Below, piece by piece: positions 29,583 to 36,124 of a DNA stretch of 36,124 bases. Numbering within the stretch: position 1 is the first letter of the stretch; each line of letters begins with the position of its first letter. The DNA comes from a virus: IMG/VR virus record IMGVR_UViG_3300044974_000658, positions 1-36,124 of that record; one strand, written 5' to 3'. A program made the position numbers and the translations under genes. The notes under the pieces were generated by a model. It ran no database searches and was not told the DNA's origin. It worked only from the letters and a program-made list of their open reading frames with translations.

Positions 29583-30494
29583 TTAAGCATCTTTATAGTC
29601 TAATTTACCTACATAACCATCTTTTGCCATTGATAAAGTTAAATCATCAGTTGAACCTGTGATAGCAACATAAGTAATAGTATATTGACCTTCATTTGCT
29701 CCAGTTCCTTCAGTTACAGTTGCAATTGAATGAGATGCAGCTAAAGTGTTATTATAAAGTGCAAAATCCGCAGCTAATAAACCTTTAACTTTCAACAATT
29801 GAATTGCTGTACCATAAGATAAAGTAGCATTTACAACAACTTGAGTAGAAGTTTTAGAAACAAATTCTAACTCTACATCTTTCAATCCATCTTGATCATT
29901 CAAATCTGCTCCAATTTCTTCAGCAGAAATTAACCATAACTCTTCAGATTTCATTAAACGATTGTAATCAAAAGATACCATTAATTTAGAAGTTGCTGTA
30001 TCCGTTGGATCAACATATTTCACATCAAAAGAATCCCCATCCACTGGGATAGGATATAAATCTGTACCAACTTTTTTACCGATTAAATTACCATCAATAT
30101 CAAGTTCAATAACACCCCAACCACCACAAAGGTACTCGTTGTATTTTCCCTCTAATTGTGGAGATACATCCCAATGCTCTGCACTGAAAGATTTTTTACC
30201 AGCTTTAATTCTTTTTTTACGTTGTGAAGGTGCTTCTTCAAATGTAGTATCTGCTGTTGCTTTAACAACATTTTCAAATACTGGAGATAAATACCAACGT
30301 TTAGAAGCATCTGATTGATTAATTAAAGCTGTGATAGTAGCTTCATTAATTGTACCAGTTAAATCTAATTTGTTTTTTACTCCTGTGCTGTCATATACAG
30401 GCACAAAGAATAATTTATTTGTAACATTTCTGTTAACTACACAAGAAGATAAACCTAAATTACCTAATCCTGTGCCACATAAACAATCTGCCAT
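29583..30494 (-). CDS. Major tail tube protein
   Basis: A 303-aa protein starting MADCLCGTGLGNLGLSSCVV. Beta-rich throughout, with AEHWDVSPQLEGKYNEYLCG and a C-terminal Ig-like part (TVTEGTGANEGQYTITYVAI) common on phage tube proteins. It lies between neck genes and tape-measure genes and is followed by a strong terminator, consistent with a highly expressed structural protein. It should polymerise into the tail tube. Cysteines 4, 6 and 18 in the N-terminal arm are unusual and could crosslink. Confidence 0.75.
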   Translation of the reverse strand: MADCLCGTGLGNLGLSSCVVNRNVTNKLFFVPVYDSTGVKNKLDLTGTINEATITALINQSDASKRWYLSPVFENVVKATADTTFEEAPSQRKKRIKAGKKSFSAEHWDVSPQLEGKYNEYLCGGWGVIELDIDGNLIGKKVGTDLYPIPVDGDSFDVKYVDPTDTATSKLMVSFDYNRLMKSEELWLISAEEIGADLNDQDGLKDVELEFVSKTSTQVVVNATLSYGTAIQLLKVKGLLAADFALYNNTLAASHSIATVTEGTGANEGQYTITYVAITGSTDDLTLSMAKDGYVGKLDYKDA

Positions 30495-30511
30495 TTCTTT
30501 TATTTTTTAAA

Positions 30512-31213
30512 TTAACAATTACATTCTTTTTTTCTTTTCACACTCAATTTAATTGAGAGTTCTAAACCGCTTAGATTATCGGATAATATGTTTTCAATTA
30601 CTCCTTGTTCTGTTTCATTTCCGAATCTTGTAATAGTTCTAATATCTACACTTTCATAAGTTTGAAATATTTTATTTAATCTAACTATTCTCAAAAATTC
30701 ATCTTTTAATCCAATCATAGGAGTTACAACATTTTTCCGGTAATCTTCATTTAAATATTGTTTTGGATTATTATCGTCAAGAAAATAAAATCTTAACGAA
30801 GCGTCTCTTTCAATAGCACTACCGTAGTTGTATTCAGTTTCTCGGATATTTTCTACTAACCAAATTAAAGGTAACTTATTACGGTTGTCATTACTTGTTT
30901 TCTTATACTCATTATCTGCACTTATTCGAGTACCAAATAAGAATTTAGGCTCGATTAGTGTTAGTGTTTGATTTACACTCAAATTTGAAGCTCCGGTTGG
31001 TTTTTTAACTACTATTTCATTATCAGTAATAGATTGAATTAACCAATTCTTATTACTTGCATCTTTTAAATATGTTCCAACTCTAACCCATTTTTGAACA
31101 CATAATACTATTGTTTGTGTTCCTCCACTTAAAGCAGAAGCACTAACTATTTTAACTTCGTTATTCAACTTAGAAAAAATCTCGTCTTGTACTATGTCGT
31201 AAATATCTTTCAC
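30512..31213 (-). CDS. Neck / tail terminator-region protein
   Basis: A 233-aa protein starting MKDIYDIVQDEIFSKLNNEV, beta-rich in the first half (VGTYLKDASNKNWLIQSITD, KPTGASNLSVNQTLTLIEPK) with a C-terminal LSGLELSIKLSVKRKKECNC ending. It lies between a connector gene and the tail tube gene, where head closure and tail terminator genes normally occur. It overlaps the upstream connector by one base (TAATG). Exact family uncertain. Confidence 0.62.
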   Translation of the reverse strand: MKDIYDIVQDEIFSKLNNEVKIVSASALSGGTQTIVLCVQKWVRVGTYLKDASNKNWLIQSITDNEIVVKKPTGASNLSVNQTLTLIEPKFLFGTRISADNEYKKTSNDNRNKLPLIWLVENIRETEYNYGSAIERDASLRFYFLDDNNPKQYLNEDYRKNVVTPMIGLKDEFLRIVRLNKIFQTYESVDIRTITRFGNETEQGVIENILSDNLSGLELSIKLSVKRKKECNC

Positions 31214-31710
31214 TATAATAAGTATTCAAAAGGTAAATATTGCCCGTTATATGTAGCGTAATCGCTTATATTGTCCTCTATGTATTGTTGTATAGATCTA
31301 AAACTTGCAACACAATCGTTAAAACGTGTTATGTTGTTGTAATTAGCTCCTAATACATTTGAATTTTCAGCTTTTGCACTAGTAGTACCTATTGGCGTTT
31401 GAAGTTGCGTATTATCATTTGTGTAATGGTAGAAAATAAATCCAAGTAACATTTCTTTAATACCATCACTTGTAACAATACTTCCATTATTATCATAGTT
31501 CAATGCTTCGTAAATAGTGATATACTTTGCTGTTTGTGGCTCATTGTTAACATCTAAGTCATCAATAAACAAATCATACAATTCAACACCTAATAACTGG
31601 ATTAAGTATTTTTTTTCGTACTTATCAATATAGTAATCAATTTTATCAACATTAAACTTGTCTAATGCTAATTCATATCTACCTATAAAATCACTATTAA
31701 CTACTATCAT
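31213..31710 (-). CDS. Head-tail connector (DUF6712-like)
   Basis: A 165-aa protein: FDVNKIDYYIDKYEKKYLIQL-type lead (seen here as VDKIDYYIDKYEKKYLIQLL), then YELFIDDL-like, a central helix IKEMLLGFIFYHYT and an end CVASFRSIQQYIED. This helical arrangement is that of the adaptor/connector proteins annotated as DUF6712 in Bacteroidetes phages, which bind the portal after packaging. It is followed by the neck gene with a one-base overlap. Confidence 0.72.
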   Translation of the reverse strand: MIVVNSDFIGRYELALDKFNVDKIDYYIDKYEKKYLIQLLGVELYDLFIDDLDVNNEPQTAKYITIYEALNYDNNGSIVTSDGIKEMLLGFIFYHYTNDNTQLQTPIGTTSAKAENSNVLGANYNNITRFNDCVASFRSIQQYIEDNISDYATYNGQYLPFEYLL

Positions 31711-31712
31711 AA

Positions 31713-31880
31713 CTATTTTAATTCAACTGCTTTTTTCCCTAACAATATCAATGCTAATTCATGAGTTAGTTCAACTTCTAAATCTTTTGGTAAGTGTCTA
31801 TTTAAACCAGTTGCTTTAAACAATCTTACACCTTCATAGAACGCTAACTCTTTAACTACTTCAACTACTTTCTTTGCCAT
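31713..31880 (-). CDS. 55-aa small head-region protein
   Basis: A 55-aa protein starting MAKKVVEVVKELAFYEGVRL, then ATGLNRHLPKDLEVELTHEL and a helix ALILLGKKAVELK. I used the ATG at 31880; an extension to a TTG at 31910 would run through the hairpin at 31895-31916 and add ten unlikely residues. Small proteins of this type lie just after the capsid gene in many Bacteroidetes phages; a capsid decoration or connector role is possible but not shown. Confidence 0.68.
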   Translation of the reverse strand: MAKKVVEVVKELAFYEGVRLFKATGLNRHLPKDLEVELTHELALILLGKKAVELK

Positions 31881-31894
31881 ATTAAGTAAAATTA

Positions 31895-31916
31895 AGGGAG
31901 TATATTTCAACTCCCT
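31895..31916 (-). terminator. Hairpin after the major capsid gene
   Basis: On the minus strand AGGGAGT (31916-31910) pairs with ACTCCCT (31901-31895) around an 8-nt loop, followed by TAATTTTAC-like sequence. The T tract is interrupted, so this is probably a leaky terminator or a hairpin protecting the capsid mRNA, letting capsid exceed downstream neck proteins. Confidence 0.55.
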
Positions 31917-31925
31917 ATATTATAA

Positions 31926-33197
31926 TTATGCAGTTTCTAAAGCAGCTTTATCAGTTGAGAAAGTACCTTTTACAAATGCTGTACGGTCGTTGTTTTTAAC
32001 TACCATTGCACCTCTATACTCTGCGATGATTGTACGTAGGTTTTTAGTCCAGTCATTACCATCTAATCCCATTTCAATTGAAATAGAACCCATATCATAA
32101 AGAGTTGCTAAGTTAAAAGCACCTACTAAGTAAGTACCAGCAGTTACCAATGTAGTTTTGATAATTGGAATACCATCTAAAGATAATTGACCAGCAATCA
32201 TTAACAAACGATCAACATAACGTTTATCAGTAGCACTAACTTTAATAACTAACAATTTAGCTACATCTGTTGGGTGCATTAAGATAGCAGTTGGAGTTGG
32301 TTGTTCAGCAATAGCGATTTGGTTAATTGCTACAACTAAAACATCTGCTTCGTTTGCATTGTCAATTGCTAAAGCAAAATCACCAGCAGAAAAAGCTGTT
32401 GCAGTTGTTCTAACACCTTTCATTGCTGGAGCTGTACCATCACCTGAATAAGCAGTTAACTCAATGTCTTTGTTCAATTCACGTAACAACTCATTGTTAA
32501 TTTCAGCTTGAATGAAGTCAATATCATCTAACATTTCAGTAGATACTTTAATGAAAGCAGTACGTTTAACAACAGCTTGTGAATCTACAACTAAGTTAAA
32601 GTCAATTTGGTTTTTAGTTGCACCTTCAGAAGTTCCACCAGCAGCACCTTCTTTACCTTGTTGGTAAACCCAAGAAATGATATTAGAAGTTGCACGACCT
32701 CTTGAAACTAAATCCATCAAACGTGGTACACGAGTAGCAATAGCATTAAGTCCAGCTATTCTTTGTTCAACTGGTACGTTACCACCTGAAATGTTAGCAC
32801 TTTCTAACATTGTACCTACTGCTTTAACAGTCATTTTAACCCAAGGAGCAGAACGATCTGTTTTCAATTGAGCAATTGCTTCTTTATTTTTAGCAACTAC
32901 TTCTTCTAATGAATCACCTTTTGAAGTTCCTGACTTTTCAGTAGATGCTTCAATTTTCAATCCCATTTCTTTAAGAGCTTCATTCATTTGTTTCATTTGC
33001 TCTAATTGTGCATTTTTCAATTCATCTAATGCAGTTGTCATTTCTGATTTAGTAGCGTTATTTGCTTCTAATTCATCAATTTTTTTACCTAGCAAAGAGT
33101 TATACTCATTGTATAATCCAGCTGTTGCTTCTACGTCCATTGATTTGAACGTTTCCTCTGTAATACCTTTCGATACTAAAAAACTTTTAAAGTTCAT
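31926..33197 (-). CDS. Major capsid protein, HK97 fold
   Basis: A 423-aa protein. The N-terminal 120 residues are a coiled-coil delta (scaffold) region (LGKKIDELEANNATKSEMTT; LEEVVAKNKEAIAQLK) expected to be removed by the protease. The mature part shows the HK97 pattern: VPRLMDLVSRGRATSNIISW, NQIDFNLVVDSQAVVKRTAF, IKVSTEMLDDIDFIQAEINN, ELTAYSGDGTAPAMKGVR, then the C-terminal VKNNDRTAFVKG. It forms the icosahedral shell. It follows the protease by 5 nt and is followed by a hairpin. Confidence 0.92.
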   Translation of the reverse strand: MNFKSFLVSKGITEETFKSMDVEATAGLYNEYNSLLGKKIDELEANNATKSEMTTALDELKNAQLEQMKQMNEALKEMGLKIEASTEKSGTSKGDSLEEVVAKNKEAIAQLKTDRSAPWVKMTVKAVGTMLESANISGGNVPVEQRIAGLNAIATRVPRLMDLVSRGRATSNIISWVYQQGKEGAAGGTSEGATKNQIDFNLVVDSQAVVKRTAFIKVSTEMLDDIDFIQAEINNELLRELNKDIELTAYSGDGTAPAMKGVRTTATAFSAGDFALAIDNANEADVLVVAINQIAIAEQPTPTAILMHPTDVAKLLVIKVSATDKRYVDRLLMIAGQLSLDGIPIIKTTLVTAGTYLVGAFNLATLYDMGSISIEMGLDGNDWTKNLRTIIAEYRGAMVVKNNDRTAFVKGTFSTDKAALETA

Positions 33198-33202
33198 TTT
33201 GT

Positions 33203-34012
33203 TTAATTTAATAGATTAATAAAAAATTGTTGTTTTTTGTTGCTTTGAGTGTCTTGTGACGGCTCGTTTATATTTGTTTCAGAAGTGATTTGCTCGGCTT
33301 CTTTCTCAATTTCAATTTCCATTACTGGAGTAAATTCATTACTTCCTTTAATTACTGCACTACCTTCGATAACTTTTGCTTCAGTAACAGCCCAAAAGAA
33401 ACCTTTTTCGTCAGCTACTTCTTTATTAATTACCATAGGATAGTATTTATTCCAGTTTTCCTTTTCAGCTGAATATTCTGCTTCGTTTGAATTAATACAT
33501 AGGTACAACTTAACATATCGCATTCCTACAGAATGATTGTATACACGACCTTTTTTGTATAAATCAAACATAAAAGGATTAACCTCTTGTTTTATTTGAG
33601 TATCAAAAACTAAAGCTTCTGTATTTCCATCATAGTTAAAACCAAGTTTTTTGAAAGGAATTACTTTAGTATATGCTTTTAATTCATCTTTTACTGAATC
33701 TGATATAATCTTATCAAATTCCATTTCATGTTCTTGTAATAAATACAAAGTTTTTGATTCTTGTAAAGATTTCTTCCAAATACCTTGAATATGACAATCC
33801 ATGTGGCTATCTATTACGTTTGTGGTATTAATAACCAATTTAGCACGTAATACAGTTGGATTTTCCACACTTAAAGAAATATCTTCTGCTTTATTTGCAC
33901 TTTCTTTTTCTTCAATTAAAGATACATTCATTACAAAATCACCACGTTTGATAGCGTTTTTCTTTTGTGCAATAATTAGATCTTTATTCTTAAATACTTC
34001 TTCAAATGTCAT
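33203..34012 (-). CDS. HK97-type prohead maturation protease
   Basis: A 269-aa serine protease of the HK97 prohead family. LVINTTNVIDSHMD and LYLLQEHEMEFDKII contain the catalytic-type histidine; GRVYNHSVGMRYV contains the serine. VTEAKVIEGSAVIKGSNEFT is the conserved late strand region ('e..l.E.s.v..ga...a'). It cuts the capsid delta domain during maturation. The last 45 residues (EINEPSQ, QSNKKQQFF region) are a polar tail, which may be self-processed. The ATG overlaps the 22-aa leader ORF by ATGA. The left copy at 1-719 lacks the C-terminus. Confidence 0.88.
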   Translation of the reverse strand: MTFEEVFKNKDLIIAQKKNAIKRGDFVMNVSLIEEKESANKAEDISLSVENPTVLRAKLVINTTNVIDSHMDCHIQGIWKKSLQESKTLYLLQEHEMEFDKIISDSVKDELKAYTKVIPFKKLGFNYDGNTEALVFDTQIKQEVNPFMFDLYKKGRVYNHSVGMRYVKLYLCINSNEAEYSAEKENWNKYYPMVINKEVADEKGFFWAVTEAKVIEGSAVIKGSNEFTPVMEIEIEKEAEQITSETNINEPSQDTQSNKKQQFFINLLN

Positions 34013-34077
34013 TTCTTTACTATTTGAGTTTCTTTGATAATCTTAAGTTTTTCCTTCTTAATCTTCTTAATATCCAT
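34009..34077 (-). CDS. 22-aa lysine-rich leader ORF before the protease (right copy)
   Basis: Second view of the ORF at 716-784: 22 codons, about ten lysines, stop overlapping the protease ATG by ATGA. It begins one base after the palindromic element at 34078-34097. Whether it is translated cannot be decided from sequence alone. Confidence 0.4.
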   Translation of the reverse strand: MDIKKIKKEKLKIIKETQIVKK

Positions 34078-34097
34078 TTTGATTATATTTTAATCAA
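34078..34097. repeat. Palindromic intergenic element, right copy
   Basis: Right copy of the element at 785-804, with the 7-bp arms TTGATTA and TAATCAA. It lies in the 147-nt gap between the divergent protease and portal genes, which also holds the 22-aa ORF and a candidate portal promoter box. Confidence 0.5.
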
Positions 34098-34128
34098 TGT
34101 AAAAGTAAATAAAAAAAATAATATTTGT

Positions 34129-34136
34129 TATTTTTG
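34129..34136 (+). promoter_or_regulatory. Possible -7 box for the portal gene (right copy)
   Basis: TATTTTTG, same site as 836-843, 23 nt before the portal ATG at 34160. It matches TAnnTTTG but lacks an evident -33 element. Confidence 0.4.
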
Positions 34137-34159
34137 ACTAAAAATTAATCAATTTAGAT

Positions 34160-35371
34160 ATGTTTATTAAACTAACAGAACGCTTAGGCTTCAATTTTGG
34201 ATTCAAAAGATACGATTCTAACCCACAAATGCAAGGTGTTAATCTATTATCTTTAAATGGTAATGACTTTATCGATCCTGAAAATATAGATGCTTATGAT
34301 ATTTATTCAACTACTCCGCATCTATGGGCTGTAATACAAAGAAGAGGAGATTTATTAGCTGCTGGTCAATGGAGACATTATAAGTTAGTAAATGGTCAAA
34401 AGGTAGAAGTAGATAATAGTGAAATAGTAAATACTTTAGAAAATCCTAACCCATTATATAAAGGTAATGACTATCTAAGGTTATTAAATGAAAATAAGTG
34501 TGTTTACGGTAACGTATATACATATCAGGTAAAACCTTATTCTTTATCAAATCCATTATTATTAACTATTCTACCAAGTTATGATGTAAGGATTAAAACG
34601 TTTAATAAATGGTTTAAACAAAGTAATATTGAAGATATTATTCAACATTATGAAATTATTTCTAGTAATGAGAAATTAGAAGTAAAAGATATAAATCATG
34701 TTTGGATTCAAAACTCTAAAAATCCTTTACAAGGTGAAAGCCCATTGCATAATTTATATATGCCAATATCAAATCTTAGATTAGGTTTAAGATTTAGAAA
34801 TACTTTAATGGCAAAAAAAGGAGCAATTGGTATTTTATCTAACGAATCAAAGGATCAAGCTGGACACGTTGCAATACCTAAAGATGAACGTTTAAGAATA
34901 GAACAAGAATTTCAAAAAGATTACGGAATTCAAGAAGGTAAAAGTTCTATAATAATGGCTTCATCTAATCTTAAATGGCAGTCAATATCATTCCCAACAA
35001 AAGATTTAATGTTATTTGAAGAGGATGAAAATGATTTTTGTCAAATATGCGATGCTTATGGAGTAAAAAGAGATTTGTTTGCTAGTACCAAAGGAGCAAC
35101 TTTTGAGAATCAAAAAGAAGCATTAAAACAAACATATCAAAGTACTATTATTCCTGAAGCTGAAGAAATAGCTATGAATCATTCCTCAATGTTTAACTTA
35201 GATGGTAAGACTGAATGGTTAGAATTAGATTACTCACATATTCCGGTACTACAAGAAAATCAAGTTGAGAAAGCTCGAGTAAACAAATTACTAACTGAAA
35301 GCATTAAAACATTAAAAGATGCTGGATTTGAAGATAAACAAATAAATGAATTGTTAGGGGTAAATCTATAA
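34160..35371 (+). CDS. Phage portal protein (HK97-like), right copy
   Basis: Identical in sequence to the 403-aa portal protein at 867-2078 and the same locus seen again through the terminal redundancy. It is the one plus-strand gene of the genome, divergent from the protease (147-nt gap with the palindrome and small ORF) and convergent with TerL, whose stop it overlaps by 6 bp. Family features (HLWAVIQRR; YGNVYTYQ; acidic helical end) are described at the left copy. Confidence 0.9.
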   Translation: MFIKLTERLGFNFGFKRYDSNPQMQGVNLLSLNGNDFIDPENIDAYDIYSTTPHLWAVIQRRGDLLAAGQWRHYKLVNGQKVEVDNSEIVNTLENPNPLYKGNDYLRLLNENKCVYGNVYTYQVKPYSLSNPLLLTILPSYDVRIKTFNKWFKQSNIEDIIQHYEIISSNEKLEVKDINHVWIQNSKNPLQGESPLHNLYMPISNLRLGLRFRNTLMAKKGAIGILSNESKDQAGHVAIPKDERLRIEQEFQKDYGIQEGKSSIIMASSNLKWQSISFPTKDLMLFEEDENDFCQICDAYGVKRDLFASTKGATFENQKEALKQTYQSTIIPEAEEIAMNHSSMFNLDGKTEWLELDYSHIPVLQENQVEKARVNKLLTESIKTLKDAGFEDKQINELLGVNL

Positions 35372-36124
35372 AACCCTTAACACTCCTTCTCTTTGTAAAT
35401 GTAATACAACATAAGATATAGCATCCATTGTATGGTTATTATTATCTTCAGGCTCTTCTAACGTAATTCCATGTCTATCAACTTTACGTGAATAGTTTTC
35501 TTGTTCATGCTTTATGTTTTGTGAACTTGAAGTATAATATATCTTAATATTGTTCATTAAGTCAATCCTATCTATAATAGTACCTTTGTAAGCAACATGG
35601 CTATCGTAACCAAATCTTCTAAGCATGGCTATTTTTAAAGGTCTATTTGAATCACATATAATCGGTCTATCTTCTAGTATACCTAACTTTTTAAACATAT
35701 AAATAACTATACCTTCATTCACTCCTTCGGAAAGTTCATAGTTCGTTATTTCATTACGTTGGTTAGATTGTAATTTTTCTCTAATAATATTTTCACTATC
35801 GTAATTCTTTTCATGTACGTATATAGCACCGTCATAATATTTGACTTCAACAACAGCCCATGGATCAACAGCTCCCCAGTCACAACCATAATAAACAGGT
35901 GCATCAAGTTGATGATATTCATGTTCGCTTATTTCTGACCATTTAAATATTCTATTAGGTTTCTCAGATTTCAAACCAAGTCCGTAAACTTCCCAGTTGA
36001 ATTTAGAAGCACTATTTTTATTTTCGTTATCTAAACATCTTTGAAGCTCTATAATTTGATTTTTATTTAATTGCTTAATGTTTTGTTCAAAGTTATACGA
36101 AAATGCTTCTGAAATGCTTAAAAC
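35366..36124 (-). CDS. terL: Terminase large subunit, C-terminal part, right copy cut by window edge
   Basis: Codes for the last 252 residues of TerL; the start lies beyond the end of the window and is found complete at 2073-3452. It includes the nuclease motifs YYGCDWGAVDPWAV, ICDSNRP and DAISYVVLHL but not the ATPase Walker A and B. An internal ATG at 35974 is not a real start; the reading frame continues open to base 36124. It is not a truncated gene but the edge of the redundant end. Confidence 0.9.
   Translation of the reverse strand, partial: VLSISEAFSYNFEQNIKQLNKNQIIELQRCLDNENKNSASKFNWEVYGLGLKSEKPNRIFKWSEISEHEYHQLDAPVYYGCDWGAVDPWAVVEVKYYDGAIYVHEKNYDSENIIREKLQSNQRNEITNYELSEGVNEGIVIYMFKKLGILEDRPIICDSNRPLKIAMLRRFGYDSHVAYKGTIIDRIDLMNNIKIYYTSSSQNIKHEQENYSRKVDRHGITLEEPEDNNNHTMDAISYVVLHLQREGVLRVL

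Larger units (their letters stand above)
33294..36124. repeat. Right copy of the 2831-bp terminal redundancy
   Basis: Same sequence as 1-2831; base 33389 is A where base 96 is C. It runs to the last base of the window. Together the two copies show that the sequence closes on itself after 33293 bp. Confidence 0.95.

Noticed and set aside
31713-31910. Longer form of the 55-aa gene starting with TTG at 31910.
   Set aside because: The extension lies over the post-capsid hairpin; the ATG at 31880 is simpler.
34160-35371. Apparent duplication of portal, protease and TerL genes.
   Set aside because: Explained by the terminal redundancy of the assembled sequence; both copies share flanks and offset, so it is one locus.
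35366-35974. Short TerL-like ORF starting at an internal ATG at 35974.
   Set aside because: The frame stays open to the window edge and matches the interior of the full TerL at 2073-3452.
1-36124. Search for integrase, CI-like repressor, tRNA genes, insertion sequences and CRISPR arrays.
   Set aside because: None recognised on either strand by eye; tRNA absence was not tested by a covariance scan.

Overview
The window is an assembly of a tailed phage (siphovirus-type, HK97-like head) that almost certainly infects a member of the Bacteroidetes, probably a low-GC Flavobacteriia-like host. Four things support the host: strong AT bias, intergenic boxes matching the Bacteroidetes sigma consensus TAnnTTTG (several TATATTTG), a DUF3127-type OB-fold protein, and gene starts without obvious Shine-Dalgarno sequences. 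No integrase, CI-like repressor, tRNA, transposase or CRISPR array was seen, so a lytic life style is the simplest reading.

Bases 1-2831 reappear as 33294-36124 (offset 33293). The only difference I noticed is C96 versus A33389, a silent change in the protease gene. The unit genome is therefore about 33.3 kb, and protease, portal and the TerL C-terminus are shown twice. This is either a circular or permuted genome with an overhanging contig end, or a long terminal repeat.

Layout: almost everything reads on the minus strand. From 15000 leftward lies the early region. It starts at a strong promoter (15028-15059) and holds many small proteins (14.9-12.3 kb), then a short untranslated stretch that looks like a structured small RNA (12172-12263), then replication and recombination: an initiator-like protein, primase-helicase, NinG, ERF annealing protein, Gp157, a DUF3127 SSB-like protein and MazG-like pyrophosphohydrolase. 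A second, near-identical promoter with a palindrome lies at 8379-8415. The early block ends in a terminator at 3994-4022. Packaging genes follow (28-aa ORF, TerS, TerL).

The portal gene (867-2078) is the only gene on the plus strand, flipped in place between TerL and protease. After the circle closes come protease, major capsid, connector genes and tail tube (34.0-29.6 kb). The tail and lysis operon (29.5-15.1 kb) follows: chaperone-position gene, tape measure, distal tail and fibre proteins with carbohydrate-binding folds, a membrane-anchored GAF-like protein, a putative holin and an M15 endolysin. It ends in a terminator at 15071-15109. Many adjacent genes overlap by 1 nt (TAATG) or 4 nt (ATGA), which points to translational coupling. 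Eleven small genes or ORFs of 22-59 codons were recovered by reading the gaps.
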